Part shown: positions 12,110-25,578 of the stretch, piece after piece
How the letters are laid out: the number at the start of each line of letters is the position of its first letter
Position numbering within the stretch: position 1 is the first letter of the stretch
DNA from: Antitrichia curtipendula
Taxonomy: Eukaryota; Streptophyta; Bryopsida; Hypnales; Leucodontaceae
DNA: 64,000 nt
Reading direction: 5' to 3'
Assembly: GCA_951230915.1 (NCBI GenBank)
Contig: OX579639.1
Location: 4,774,001 to 4,838,000, forward strand
Made by a program: the position numbers and the translations under genes
The notes under the pieces: generated by a model
Seen by the model: only the letters and a program-made list of their open reading frames with translations
What the model was told of the DNA's origin: nothing
The model's database searches: none

Positions 12110-12277
12110 TCAGTGCATGCCAATATGGTGCCAATATGGCGCATTGAAATGCTATCAAGCTGATTTGGTGCCAACTTCCGTGCTAGGTCTCATATTGAGT
12201 TTGCATGGAGGTTGGCACCAAATTAACTTGATAGCATTTCAATGCACCATATTAGCACCGTAATGGCATGTCCTGAC
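12110..12277. ncRNA. MicroRNA-precursor-like stem-loop (or small MITE)
   Basis: A 48-nt arm at 12,128-12,175 is the reverse complement of 12,211-12,258 with only four mismatches, with a 35-nt loop between. Pairing continues outward with scattered mismatches for about 18 more bases each side (the GCATGCCA/TGGCATG block). Three of the four core mismatches would be G-U pairs if the minus strand were transcribed. Stem length, loop size and mismatch pattern fit a plant MIRNA hairpin, but a short MITE gives the same picture. No known mature miRNA was recognised, so the ncRNA type is provisional. Confidence 0.4.
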
Positions 12278-13060
12278 TTTCTTGGTGTCACTGCGTTTGT
12301 GCCAAAATCTTTAGAATTTTGACATAGAAGACCAATTTTGGATGCAACAAAGTGTTTTTGTGTATTTGACAGAGAAGGTGCATGAATTGAGGTATGCAAT
12401 ACTGACAAAAGTTGGTATTCAAGTTGAGCCAGATTCAATGAACCATGGCACTCACAATTTGAATCATTATTGTACCTCCTATATGTTTGAGGAGCTACAA
12501 TATGATGATCACATATTCTACTTGTGCATTGTGCATTGTCATACTTGGGAATGACAAGGAGCTCTAAAATTCCAGCAAAGTTGTCCATTTTGCAGTCATT
12601 GAAAACTTCCAAGACACAAAAAGCAAGGCAAAAATTTCAAGATGTCCAACACATTATTCTTTGTCCAAGCTAGTAGGGCTAATTGCTCCTAATTGCAAAC
12701 ATAGTGACATCAGAGAGGACATCAACAAAGCTTTTATTAACCAGCCAATTCAAGCCTCTGCCCAAAAGTTGTCCATCAAATCATGTCCTCTCTCACTACC
12801 AACCTTCTCACCTTCCACTCGACATACTTAGCAAACCATTTTCAGCTAGAAATTGCAAGAGATTTCAATGCCCACAGCCATGGGGCAGAAGTCATCACTT
12901 TGATCACAGTTTTAGGCCCATCCTTCTAGGGTTAAGAAACAAATGAATAGCAGAAGGTAAACAAAGTTACGTTCAGTTACATAAATACTATCAGAACATA
13001 CACCTGGCAATCAGCCCACACACAATCAAAATGAACCCAAAGTTCTGACTCTTTTATTCT
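12278..13060. other. Intergenic sequence downstream of the ARF gene
   Basis: Moderately AT-rich. Overlapping short ORFs on both strands (for example 12,223-12,612 minus, 129 codons, partly inside the hairpin) show no domain. Nothing is supported as a gene. Confidence 0.35.
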
Positions 13061-13908
13061 ACAGTCAGGAACGATTATAAATTGAATTTCTTACATTAGG
13101 CCACTCTTACAAACAGGCCCAGTTTATGTCCAAAAACGTTCAAGTGTCAAGGCACAGACCTACTCCTCACAGCATAAAAGAAGGCAAGGCTGAAATCGCA
13201 AAAACTGTGCACCATTTCCGCTGCGGCAACTCTCTGAGTTCACATATGCATTTGACTGAGCTCACAAGCTCAATCACTGCATCGGATGCCGCTCAGCAAC
13301 CCTTCTGCAAACGCATCAGCAGTGTGCAACCCTAAAACACTCGCAATTTCGAGAGAACCCAAATACTATACCTCGGAAGAGAGCCCCTGTGAACGCCAGG
13401 CTATCAAGTACAACAGCATAAGTTAGCCTCACTTTCATGCAAAGATCTCTTCTAATCTGCCACTATCCAGAAGTTCTCTCATACCTACGCAGTCAGAAGT
13501 TAGCAGCGCCTTGAGCAACAGAGTTGCAAACCCCACCCAAAACTATTTGGGTGCGACAGACAGACACAATTAAAATCTCTCAATATATTGTTTGTTCCGA
13601 CATAACCAACAGTAACGGGGCGTCCACGACTCACTAATTTTGCACTTGAACTGCTGCCGGCCACATGACAATACCGGTATCTCTTTACATTTTTCCCTCG
13701 ATTATAACGGATCAAAAAATTAATAAGAGCTCTTGCAGCTCTTTTCGGTGCAATTTCACCTTCGATGCAAGCGATGGCGCCATGCTCTTCTTCAACTCCA
13801 TGATTGTTTGAGTCTTCCAGCGCCAAGCCCTTGACCACATTGGTCCATGTAAAATTGCAGCAGCATGTATAAGCTTTATTCTTCGAAGATCAAGAGAACT
13901 CTTTTCCT
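13061..13908 (-). other. Probable 3' untranslated/flanking region of the ARF gene
   Basis: On the minus strand a poly(A)-signal-like AATAAA lies 29-34 bases past the ARF stop (plus 13,875-13,880) and another at about 13,049-13,054. The GC-balanced sequence suggests transcribed DNA. The 112-codon ORF at 13,500-13,838 minus has no family resemblance and is taken as untranslated. Confidence 0.4.
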
Positions 13909-16900
13909 TCATCCACCACCAGAATGTCCATGCTCCAAAGACAATGTTGAGGTGTTCACAGGAGACGTTTGCGTACGGGCGTCCTCGGAATTGCTGCACG
14001 TAGGCCTCTGCTGCATCGGGACTGTGTTCAAAATTTCGAGTTGTTCCTGACTCATCTGTAGAATCTCATTAGGTGACAGAATCTTGATGGATCGCACACA
14101 ACCCACGAACTCCCTGCAAACCAACCAACAGCAGCATGTGTGACAAATTAGTTAGAACCTTGGATTCAAGGACAGTCAGGTTCAAAAACTGAAATTTGAT
14201 TTCCATCTGGGCTCAGAATCAAATTGCCGACGAGAACAGACGGTTTCTTGCTAAATCACGAACGCTGAGTCCTCATCCATCCCAGTCAGCTCGGAGAATT
14301 TTTCTATCACCATACACAGCACGTAAGAATTGAATTAGGCTCTGGTCACTTACTCCCAAGGATCGTCCCCAACGAGAAGGGTGTCGTTTTCATTATCTAC
14401 GAACACAAGCTGCCAGCCAGACCTTTGCGGATCATCCAATAAGCCCTCGAGGTTAAATAACCGAGCCAGCTCTGATCGAAGCTCGGTATAATTTTGAAAC
14501 TTCTGTACGTCAATTGACCGACCTACGCTTCCAAGCTTATGAACCTGGATTGCAAGAAATTGCCTTAGTAAGTACGTCTCACTTACATACAGTAACAAAA
14601 TTGGCTGCAACAAAAACAGCTCCAATACTGAAAGCAGCAGAAATCCATTCTTCAAGAACACAATTTCACTGCTATCAGGCATTCAACGACTATCAGCCCT
14701 TCGCAAAACTGCAACTATTTGCATCATGTAGTGAACCCAGGTGTTCAGTCTTACCTTGGTAAAAGTGCGCGGAGGAGCTGGAGACAGTGCTGGCCATGAT
14801 GTGCTCCTTTGAAACATCCCATTTTCATCGAGACCGATACCATTAATGGTAGGAATATCTGAGGTGACAGAAGGACAAAAAGAACCCTGGAGTAAATTGC
14901 TGCCAGTAAAACGACTTTGAGGGTCCTTATTCTTGGCCAATGCATGAGAATGAAGAGATGCAACAGAACTTGAGCCCACCAATGGCTGCTGCTGCTCGAT
15001 TGAGACCCCAAATAGGAGATGACGGTCGGACTGTACTGAATCCTGTTCCTCGCCATTCTCCCGGTAAATGAAGGAAGAGGCTGGTGCTGGCAGACCTGTC
15101 AAGCCAGATTGGCCATTTCCCTCGCTTTGTTGAGTGAAGGGAAAACACCCAGAAACTCTCGAGTTTGGAGATGTATCCACCTGGGTCATACGAGTGGACA
15201 CATCGTGCTGATGCAGATCTCGGTTGTTTGCAAACCAAGATGAAGAAACCTGTTGCGTACAGGGTCAGCAGTTTCACAAGTACTCATTAGAGGATAATAT
15301 TTCGAAGTAAAAAAATCCCTGATCCTGAATGACAACGTTCCCCAAAGTATGCCTGGTGACAAGGAGCTGTCAAAATCATTCCTTTGCGTTACAGCCAACA
15401 TTACTTCACACCTGAGGATTTCGCATAGCTATCCTCTATTGCCAACGTAACTTCATGCACTAAATATTATGAGCTTGCAAGTGAAATTACGAAGAAAATT
15501 TGTAAGAGATTCTTTACATCCACTCACTGCAGAGTCTGATCCAAAGAACATACCCCCAAACATATGATGGCATGTCGAAGTTATTAACAGTGCTGTAACT
15601 AGGAATACCCTTTTGGTGAAACCCGACAACCTTGAATTGCGAAGAATTACCTGCGGCTCACGTACAACACTGCCTCCATGTATTAGGGACACAGATTGAC
15701 TTTGTTGTGCATTGTGGGTTGGGCGCATCATGTGGGCAAGTTGACCACTTTCACACCCAAGATGGGTTCGGCCCAACATGGAGTGAAGAGGGAACGACCC
15801 TGAGGCAGAAGGCGATGAAGCCATGTGAATATCTCCTTCACTGTACCCCGAGCATTGTGCCATGTTTACCCCGGCAACCTCGAGCGGAGACTGAGGGCGA
15901 CTTGATGAAAGTTGGAGCATTGGACCAGAAACGTTGGATAAATGTTGCCCACCATGCTGGCTGGTTTGTGGTGACTGAGAACGGAACTGCATCTGCGAAG
16001 ATGATACGGAAGGTTGAGCATGCGCCATGGAGTGTTTCGAAGTATCTGCACTTCGGAACTCTTGAAGTGCTGCAGCTGCAAGTGCTCGGTAGTACTCATT
16101 TTGCTGCACTGGTAAACCAGGTTGCTGAAGCTGTGTCTGGTTGCGCATCCACGAGTCCATACCAAGATTTCGAAAATTCAGTGCCCCTAGTGCATCACTC
16201 CCATCCTCCCTTGACCAAAAGGATGACTTCTTCAACATCAAGTCCATCTCCTCATCTCCTGCAATCGATGCAATCCTATGCATCAAAATCCTATAACGAA
16301 ACCAGAACCGCCACAAAGACCTAACCATTCAAGACTCCGATTGACGGTCATTTCATAAAGCCCGGGACCAAAGCTTTACCTCTTCCTCCTCTCGGACGTT
16401 TGGATCGGAAAGCCAGAGGTGGAGGGCACAGCAGAAATGGGGCTGTCAAAGGTTCGATCTCCCACAGTGATACTCGCCTTTGCCTCTCACCTGCAGTCGA
16501 CTCGTCCCAACCAACCTGCACAGTGTCATACCGTCAATTTACATCTTTCTGGAACCGTTGCAAGAATATGCAGTCCAACAGTGAGATCCGAACAACATTG
16601 CAGTATAAAGTCATAAAAAAACGGGTAAAACATCATGGCTCAACATTTATAAAATCCACAAGGGTGACAACCTAGTACATCTAACCAAATAGTGCTGATA
16701 AATTTACTGTAATTTGGAACACAGAAAGTACCTTCAAATTGCGCCAGTGCGAATTAGGCCAACGAACTGGATCTAAATCGTCCATGCCTGTAATTGTGCC
16801 CATATATCTGAAGTGCAGACCGTTGTCAGCAAACGAAATCATAACATCTCATCCACGTTGAGCTTTTAAGGACTGAGCTTCCAGAATAACAAAATATTGC

Positions 16901-19900
16901 CAAGGCAAGTTAGCTTCACCTTCGGACGCTGGATTCCTCAGTTTCGAATACCATCCGAAACCGCATCCCAACTGAGACTTGCAAATTGCAGATAGCCTTT
17001 TGGTACTTTGCGACAGGGATGACAAACTCCGATGGGCTTTGTCTGCAATTATGTTTAGCAAAATGGTCAGGACAGGAGCTTCGAAGTCAATGATTTGACA
17101 ATCGAGGAGACGACACGATTCACTGTCAAGTTTGGACTAAAATGAGAAAAAGCCGAGGGAAGAGAATCTGCTGTCTTCATAGATATAATATATACAAACA
17201 GGCAATAGGACCTGCCCAATCTCTCCTGATTGACATTCGAGCTATTAAAAGATCTGAAGTCGTCTTTAAATCAATGATCATATATTGGTTACCATATGAA
17301 AATTTAGATAGTCTGCATTTGGTAATGCGCAAAATACCTTGGATTGTAGAAGATGGTGAAACGGCTACTTGTAGCAGCTGCATGATTTGCAGCCGCTAGT
17401 ACTCCAATGTGCATGCTGTCACTAGATAACATTGAGGACGGCATGACGGTTTGTTGTCTATTCTGTCGGCGAATTCCCAGCTGCAATTGGCCCTTATCAT
17501 CCCTGTGAAGGAATATCATCATTAGCAACAAACATCCGGAGTAATGAATATGAACAGCTGCCGGTGCAAAGACTCCGTAAGGTAGAATTTCTTCCCAAAT
17601 TTGATTGGATTAGTCCTAGTTAGATTCAGATATGCATTAGCCAAGGCAACAAAATCACAGAAAAACAGTTAACCTCACATGTCTACCTGATGAACAAAAC
17701 TGCATCACCAGCTTGAAGCCTTTTAGCACTCACAAAGACACTCCAACCTGTCGTTAGCAAATGTCTTCGTGGTTGACCTACAGCAAACACAGATACAAGC
17801 AAAAGTATAAGATGAGGGCACGCTCTACACGGAGCTTTAATTGTAAGAGACCAAATCAAATATGCTGACATATTATTTATTCCAGATCTCCTTCACATCA
17901 ACTGCAGACCCTAGTTCTTCATCCTTATACATAGGCAAGATTCCAAAAATTTATGCAAGTAGAAGAAGCAGAATAGAAGTCTATAGTCATGGAAATCCTC
18001 AGGTACTGATCCAGAAAATCTGAACTTCAAATGCCATTATACCCCGATATATATGTCGAAAGTGCCACTCCTGATCATGAAGATCCCTCGCCTTTAGTTC
18101 TTGAGCTGGAGGTGTTTGAGTGAAGTCCTGTGTGAAAACAGTTTGTTATAAGAAATTGAACTTCCAAATACTACTGGACTTATAACAAAGTTCAGGAGTT
18201 ATGAGGTAAGATGATGGACGACAGAGAGTAAAATTAATTGTGCAATACCAGCGGAGGAAAAACTTTCTCAGCAGCTCGCCGCGGAATAGAAAAGCCACCA
18301 TGAGTACTGGTGTCACTGGCCGTCAAGGTTTTGCAAAAATACTCTGTTGGTTGCCTACTTCGAATTCCAATATCAGGAGACATAAGAGCTGCCTTCTCAT
18401 TCTGCAAACAGAAAACCACATGCGCGACAAGATTCTTCGGGTGATTACATAGATAAAACTAATATCCACAGGAGTCTCAGAAATAATAATCCTCGGACAT
18501 AAATAAATGATGGAATCACCTTCACCCCTCCTTAACCCTTCCCTTAAGGACCGAGGGTATTCAAAATATCCAAAATTGTGAAGGTGTATTCTAGAATGCA
18601 ACTTAGAAGAAAAAATTAATGATGAGTTTGAACAAAAATTGCAAAATATGATCCACATCATATCCATATGGTTGGATCTAGTACTAGACTACCCAACATT
18701 TATCAATAAAAACTTTAACCAAAAATTCGAAAATCGTTCTAAAATTAATTGTGAATTATATATTTGAAATTTTCAGAAGATTTTTTTCCTTTTAGTTCAA
18801 ATGCTAAGTTCTAGTTTTGGGCGATTTTTCAAGATTTTCACTTTGAATTACTCCGTACTTGATCTTGGAAGGGTCATCTTTTGAACAGAAAAAGGGTTTT
18901 GAATTGAAACATAATTGTACCCTTTGAACTATACAATATTTGAAGAAAAATGTTTTGAATATCCAAGAGAACTAACACGAGACTCTTAACACTAACATGC
19001 GATGGATGAAAAATACAATATTCTATGTGCACCGGACATGTTCATCTATTGTTCAAAATTGTTCATCTATTGTTCAAAATTGAACATCTGATGTGCTTAT
19101 AAGGTTAGAGCACATTACGCAGAAGTTTGTTTCAATTTCACAAGCACTATCAAGCCTAAGGTCATGCAAATATCACTTTGTAAAATGTGATAACAGTTCA
19201 TATCTGGTACGAAGAGCTAGATACGTACAGCAGGAGGCACAGGTATCAACGTCATTTGTGCGTAGACCTCATCCGTCTCGAGATCAGCCTGACGCAAGGG
19301 TGAAAAACACATAAAATTAATGATAAGGAAACAGTAAGAATAACCTTACAGCAGAGAATGAATGCAGTGTTACACTGAAAGTCAAGACTCAGATACCACA
19401 ACATTTTCCAGATTGTTTGCTTAAGAGTCTACTCCGAAATGAACATCGGCTAAAATCATATTAAATGTCTTAACTGTCAAGAACAGGCAAATCCTAAATA
19501 CCATCAAGTATCGAAAGGGTATGAAACCTGAGGGAACGTACATGAAGGGTGACATTCTCAAGTAGGCAGACAAGCCTTGATGGTAAGCTGGGGTAATTAG
19601 GAATATGAGCATCAGCCTCTTTCTGTGTAGATGCTGCTACCTGTAAAAAGAAACAAACGAGTACATAAGCTACACCACCAAGCAAGGGACATGCATCGAG
19701 CTTCTAAGAATAGCTGCCTTAACGTTAGAAAGCTCTCATGCAACTGCTCAAAGTAGTACCTGCTCCGTGTGACCCTGAGGAAAGTACACCACCTGGCTAC
19801 CCACAGGAGGAAGAGAAACCAAGGGTCCGGCACATGCATGCCAGAGCTCAGAGTTGAGCCTCCTTCTTTCGACTGCAAGACGACAAAGTTCAAGTAAGAT

Positions 19901-20151
19901 GGCGTCGCTAATGCATACTGCTCTATATCAAAAGTCCGCTCTTCAATAGCCATCAGTAGCTCAACTACTAGATCCTTTGGTCATCTATAGCAAGAATTTC
20001 GTAAAAATGTAGGAGTCATATTAGAAAAACGGATCACTCATATTCATTCTGTATGTATACAAAGCCCTAACAGATTAATCTTTGATGAACAAAGAACTAG
20101 GAAAATCCACTAAGATCTAGAGAGCGTACCTTGCTCCATAGGTTGAGCCAT
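13909..20151 (-). CDS. ARF: Auxin response factor, class A (activator type), complete
   Basis: Nuclear transcription factor that binds auxin response elements and activates auxin-responsive genes, repressed by Aux/IAA proteins. Coding exons (all minus): 20130-20151, 19760-19872, 19542-19640, 19229-19288, 18249-18401, 18043-18127, 17687-17777, 17338-17502, 16920-17042, 16732-16807, 16380-16515, 15651-16258, 14755-15249, 14354-14544, 13909-14113. All junctions are GT/AG and every phase joins, giving 873 residues. The N-terminal dimerisation region has [13 protein letters not shown]. The B3 DNA-binding domain (about residues 118-225) has [16 protein letters not shown] and RRHLLTTGW. The ancillary domain has [13 protein letters not shown]. 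The middle region (about 375-742) is Q/S-rich with WMRNQ and [13 protein letters not shown], as in activating ARFs. The C-terminal PB1 domain (from 743) has the acidic [15 protein letters not shown] motif. The start MAQPMEQ is the first in-frame Met joined to the conserved exon. No stops or frameshifts were seen. Confidence 0.95.
18532..18989. mobile_element. TTAA-type element inside ARF intron 4
   Basis: An AT-rich block within the intron between coding exons 4 and 5, bounded by TTAA at 18,532 and 18,986. It matches 25,579-26,103 through several blocks, including CATATCCATATG(G/A)TT and (T/C)CCTT(T)GAACTATA. The terminal CTTAACC(C)TT and TTAGGAG-type ends suggest a variant of the CCCTAAAG family. 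It lies in the longest ARF intron and breaks no splice site. Confidence 0.45.
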
Positions 20152-22620
20152 TGAACCCAAACTAGGCCCCAGATTCGGCGGCCTCTCACCACACTGAAAC
20201 ATTCAATACCTCGACAGGCACTAAAGGAGTTCACTTAAATTTTGCCAATACTACTTGGACGGTCAAGGTTCAAACTTCGTCACTACCACACCTTAAGAGG
20301 ATCTCTTCCCAGTTTCGACCTTATGTATCCTACGCGCCGTTACTTCTGGCAATACTTCCATCTCCATATTGCTAATTTGCTGCAAATGAAAAGCGAAGTC
20401 AAACGTATCATTAGCCTCCATCATGCAAGCTTATCTACACTTGAAACACAGATTCTACGCTTCTTAAGATCAGCCAGAACTGCCCGGGTGCGCCTGGCAA
20501 ACACTATTCTGATTTTCCAGGTTAAAAAGACAAACCTTACCAGCATGCATTGATCTTACTAAGATAATGTTCACTTTTTAATGTGCATTGTGTGCCTGTT
20601 GAAATACTCAGCTCGGTTCCACCAACCCGGTCATGATGATGACTGTGAAATCGACCAATGGACATTATTCACAACTCATGCAAAATGGTCACATCGTGAA
20701 TGAGACAGATGGCAGATTGATCGTACGGTGCATCAACATACCGTAAAAAGGAACTTATTCTGATCCCAGTTAACATGAAACGATACATCAAATACTCACG
20801 TGCAGGTCACATCCGCCTACATGATCTCGTTTTCTGACCAATTGGACATACTTACACAGATATGTCAGAATTGACCATTTTAAGCACAACTGGCCGACAA
20901 GTTGCAAGCTGGACTTTTAAAAGACTCACAAGAAAGTCGCGACCTGTAGGAATTGATCGAAGAGGATGTAGCCTACGTACAGATGTCTGCTAGGAGCACC
21001 GACAAATATCAAGGAAAAATTAGCGCCTAATGCGAAGTTGCCAATGCCAACGCCTCCTCGCCTCCAAACGGTTCTAGGAAGGGTTTAGCAGACGAGACGT
21101 CTAGGCTAATTAAGGCGTGACGAATTCCAGAGTTTAAGAGAAGACGACCAGCTGACAGGAAAGATCGTCAGAGGACACGCTGTTTTCATTCATTGAAGCT
21201 GGAACACAAATTGGCCACGCGCTTTCTCCGAACATTATTTCAGAAAATAGTTTCATAACTGGCACACGGAGGTGGAATACAAAACGCCAGCACTTTTTCC
21301 AGCTCAACCTAGGGCTACGAAAACAGCGCACACGCATCTTTTGTAGAGAAACAATAAGCCTTACAGGCGACTAATTAAAGAGGACGCAAGAGTAACCTAG
21401 AGTTTCAGTGAGTAAAACCTCGGCTTATCACTAATTTTCGTCAACTTAAGTTCGTCAAGTGGTACACAACGAGGGTAACGACCGTCCAATCAGGCGAATG
21501 TCTGCACTTCCATACCCGCCCTAGGTCCAAATTGTTCTCTCTTTCACCGCAATGTAATAGAAAGAGAGTTCAACCACGAAACACCCACTGAAGCTCGCAA
21601 CGTAAACATAGAAGCGAGCAACAACATCACTAAGCGCAAGATCCAACTAACGCATTCTCTCATCACCTCTACCCTCTTAACCAGGCATGAGCCTTCCCAT
21701 TTCACGCATCCCGTATTCCAAGAAGCGACACTAACCATCACATACCTCACCTCCGAGAGCAGCATATTATCTCAACGACCTCCAAAGAACACCACTCCCT
21801 CTCTCCTCCCTATCTTTCCAACCAAAACACCTACAATACAATACTACAACAAGCACCCTTACTCACACACTCTCTCACTCTCCACGCGGCCAACGACCAA
21901 AGCGAATCCACACCTGCGCCACTCCAACACGCCATAGCCACCCCTACCCCGCCCCTACCTTGTGCTACGCAACATACGGCGCCACTCCCTCCTTCGCAGT
22001 CACTCCACCTCATCAACACGCATTAATTCACTCTCTCTCAGATAGAAACCTCCGCTCCTGCGAATCCTCCACCACATCCAGCAAAACGAAGGCCATTGTT
22101 TCCGAACAACAAACTTAAGAAGGTGCTATAGTGAATGAGGGGACCTGGGAATCAGAAGCTACCGAAATGAGCAGTGATAGAGATGTCAGACGACTATAGT
22201 GAGATGCTGGAAACCACCGCTGCTCCTGCTCCTGCTCCTGTTGCTGCAAATGTTGGTGACTTGGTGGTAGTGCAGAAAGGACACATTGTAGAGAAAGGGG
22301 CGCCCTCCCACTTCTGATGGCTCTTCGCAAAGGCTGGCTGCCATGGACATCCTCGCCGGGCTGAGGGGGAGCGGAGCCTCGCAACCCTCGGGGCTTGGTA
22401 GGGAAGACGACAAAGCTCGGTTTTGTACGCTTTGTCTGTTGTGGTATAGGATACGAGGTACGGTATCGGCGGTGGATACGGGTACTCGGAGACGTAGTCT
22501 GGTAGTGTCCTGGGCTGGTTCTATGATGACTTGTTACCCACCCAGTTGGGGTTCACGGGTTATGATGGTCGCTTGCGTCGGTGCATCATGCCAGCCTGCC
22601 TGAACGGCCGATGCGTAAAT
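20152..22620 (-). promoter_or_regulatory. 5' leader and promoter region of the ARF gene
   Basis: GC-rich relative to flanking DNA, with CG-containing words, purine-rich (GA) tracts on the gene strand (about 21,780-22,110) and a trinucleotide run GCTCCT at about 22,222-22,243. An acceptor-like TTTCAG at about 20,194 lies 42 bases upstream of the start codon, so at least one 5'-UTR intron is likely. Short ORFs on the gene strand (for example 22,115-22,384) could be upstream ORFs but are not conserved families. I cannot place the transcription start from sequence. Confidence 0.45.
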
Positions 22621-22628
22621 TGTATTTA

Positions 22629-22665
22629 TGAAAACAAAAACAAAAAACAAAAACAAAAAAGGGGG
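22629..22665. repeat. (AAAAAC)n simple repeat
   Basis: About six tandem AAAAAC-like units followed by a G run. Confidence 0.8.
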
Positions 22666-22793
22666 TGACAAAAGCACTAAGTTACACCGATTTGTGATTT
22701 GTCCTGTAAGTGAGGGCGCAAAATTAGTGTCACTATAAAATTTCATTGAAATTCATTGAAATTGGTACGGTAAAATAGTTTTTTAACTTGTTC

Positions 22794-23284
22794 TAAGGTA
22801 GACAAGTCGATGACCACCCTGGTTTGGAATCTAAATATCTTGGGGTCAATTCCAAAAGGTCACATATTTTCTCAGTTGTGCACTTGTTTCACATATCAGA
22901 TTCAAGTGGAATTGTAGTTTTTTTTATTAAAATTGTTTCACATATCAGATTCAAGTGGAATTGTAGGGTTTTTTTTATCAAAATTATAATTTTTGTGAAT
23001 TTTTGAATTGGTCTACCCTAAATTACAAAACCGTTCATACAAATTAATGATGAACATCCCATAAATAAACCATAATCACCTTTCTATGTATCTATTGGCA
23101 CTTAAGTCCCCACCAATTAAAGATTGACACAATATCTATTTTGTCAATAATGCATTGATTTGGTCAGAATCTTAAATGGATTTGGATTTGGAGGGCACAG
23201 ATTTGGATGTTTGAATAAATGGAATTGGGAACAAAAGTAGGGAACAAAATTGGGCAACCAATAAAACTGGGTTGGTCTACCTTA
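22794..23284. mobile_element. AGGTAG-terminus MITE, TA-flanked
   Basis: Left end TA-AGGTAGAC and right end GTCTACCT-TA are exact inverted repeats with flanking TA. Interior about 480 bp, AT-rich, non-coding, with a 45-bp internal direct repeat containing CACATATCAGATTCAAGTGG at about 22,890 and 22,938. The terminus matches the element at 36,221-36,526. Confidence 0.5.
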
Positions 23285-24702
23285 ATTTGATAAGTTTACA
23301 AACAGTGTGACTTTGATCAACATTGCGATAAAACAATATACCTTATTTGCAAGGTTAGGGCTGGTCCTCCCTATGCCCCAAGTCTCAATTCTATAAGTCT
23401 ATGTTGAAGGTCAAATTTTCAACTTTAGAAAGGTCTAGAAGGTGAATAAAAAATATAATGGGAAGCGGGTTTTGGAAATTCATAGTATAAAGACCATAGT
23501 CCAATTTTAAACCCCAAATTTTCTCATGTATAATATTGCATGGTAAATATTTGTTAAAAAAAATGGGTCAGTAAGTCAGAAAAATGTTTTAGAAGATTTG
23601 CAACAAAAAAATCTTTTATTGTTGATACAAACACAACCCGCAAGGATGATTGATTTAGTGTTTTTCTTCTCATATTATATACTCCATACAAAACAATAGT
23701 TGGAATGTGGAGCCCAAGTTATGTCTGTAAGTGTACATTTTTGGTATCAAAAGTTCCAAAAAATGTTGTTATTGACACATTTCTAAGTTTATTGGATCTT
23801 AGGACATAGTGTGAAGCTCCAAGTTTTGATTTTCAACTCCCAGCTAATCACATTTTGAAAATTGGGTCAAACTTGGAACTAGAGACATATTGTGAACCGA
23901 TTGTAAACCAACCTTATAAGCTTTGTGGCACTACAAACATGCAACAAAAAATGACAAAGAATTTTATGCATGTCAATGAATGCTTATAGAGAAAAATGCA
24001 AGTGGTTAGTTGCAATATTTTTTCCTATAGAGGAACAATGAATTAATTGTAAATTTTCAAAGATGAAGGTTGTAGAAGGCTATATAAATAACCCCGGTGA
24101 ATTCAATTTCTATTTGATGTATGCAAAGAGAAGACAACCATAGTATCTAAAAGTTGCCTAAAAAAATTAAATTGAGACATGTTTTTACTAGAAATTGCTC
24201 TATTTCAAATTTCCACTTGGACAATATCATATATAATTATTTATTATCTAAAATGGTTTTCAATTCCACTTTATAGTATTGACTTTTTAAATTTGTCATT
24301 TTAGGTATTTTACTTGTTTGTTTATCATCAACAAATAGAAGTCAAGATTTTATAAGTGTTAATTATCAAGTATAGATATCATGGTTTGTGCCCCAAGATC
24401 TCTTTTATACTACTCAAGTGAATTCAATTGGTGTAACAATTTGAATAGTGCAACCCTTTCTCCCACATTTTACTTTATTTTAAATGAATAAGGTCTAATT
24501 AGTGTGAACTTTTGGATAAATTTCATGTAAAATTTATATAAATGCATATGAAAATGAATAAAAAATAGATGACAATTACACTATTTGAGATAATTTGAAT
24601 ATAGTGTAGATCCCATTGTATGATTTTATCTAAAAAAATATTGGTTTTAATAATAGTACATTTTCCAAATTTGCATGATTCTAAAATCAAAATAAATTTG
24701 TG
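23285..24702. other. AT-rich intergenic sequence, nothing recognised
   Basis: No open frame of note and no paired termini that I could see. Confidence 0.4.
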
Positions 24703-25521
24703 TTAATTCCTAAAGCACTATGATCCCCTTGATGGAAAAGTGATAGTTTGGATATGTCAATTTTTGGCATAGTTTTTTGAAAGTTTTGTTTGAAGAAAAC
24801 AAGATAGATTGTCTTTTAGGAATATAATTGTTATTTTATTTGGTACCCAAATTAAAGAGTTTTGGCACTCTCAATACAAAATGTATTAATCCAAGCAAAA
24901 AAAAAACCTCATTTTATAGAATATATTTATATATGTCAAATTAGCAATGTAAAGTTGTAAAGAGACTTAATTGCAAGCAATCATATGTCTTTTTTTGAAA
25001 ACATTTATATAAAATTTACAAACAAAAATGATTCATAAAGTTAGATTGCTCAGTAGGACAATCTCACCATAATAATTAACATATTTTAATTCCATTGTAG
25101 TTAAAACTATTAATGATCTATTTTTTACTTTCATCTTGTATCTATTTCTATTAAAAATAATAATGAAAATCTAAATTTAATTTTGAGCATTTTTTCCTAA
25201 ACTCTTAACTCAATATTTCAAGATAAGAAACTTTAATTAAGAATACACAATGCAAAAATTTTAAGTTAAGAGGATAGAAACTTTTGTAATCTAACATGGC
25301 TAGGTATAAAAAATATATTTTTTGACTTTATACTCTAACATCTTGCAATCTAAGAGGTAAAAGTTTTTGAAATGTCTTCCACTCATTTTCATACCAATTT
25401 AGTACAAGATTGTATAGTTGCATATGAAACTTTTCATTTTTTCATTTTTTTTCTTTGTAAAAAAAATGATAGTTTTGGAGTGGTTCTTAATAAATCATAG
25501 TCACAAAGATTTAGAGATTAA
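24703..25521 (-). mobile_element. TTAA-type MITE family, copy H, reverse orientation
   Basis: Left TTAA-TTCCTAAAGCAC and right GATTTAGAGA-TTAA. The reverse complement of the right 250 bases follows copy A (CTCCAAAACTATCATTTTTTT, CAATCTTGTACTAAATTGG, then ATTGCAAGATGTTAGAG). About 819 bp, more diverged than copies A and G. Confidence 0.55.
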
Positions 25522-25578
25522 CTCTTACATTTTCAATTAATCATTTTTCAACAATACAGATTTCTCTACTCTAGATGC

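Noticed and set aside
12223..12612. 129-codon minus ORF beside the ARF gene
   Set aside because: Overlaps one arm of the stem-loop and has no family features.
15632..16324. 230-codon plus-strand ORF opposite the ARF gene
   Set aside because: It is antisense to the long ARF middle-region exon (15,651-16,258). Its product resembles nothing, and the minus frame has all the family motifs.
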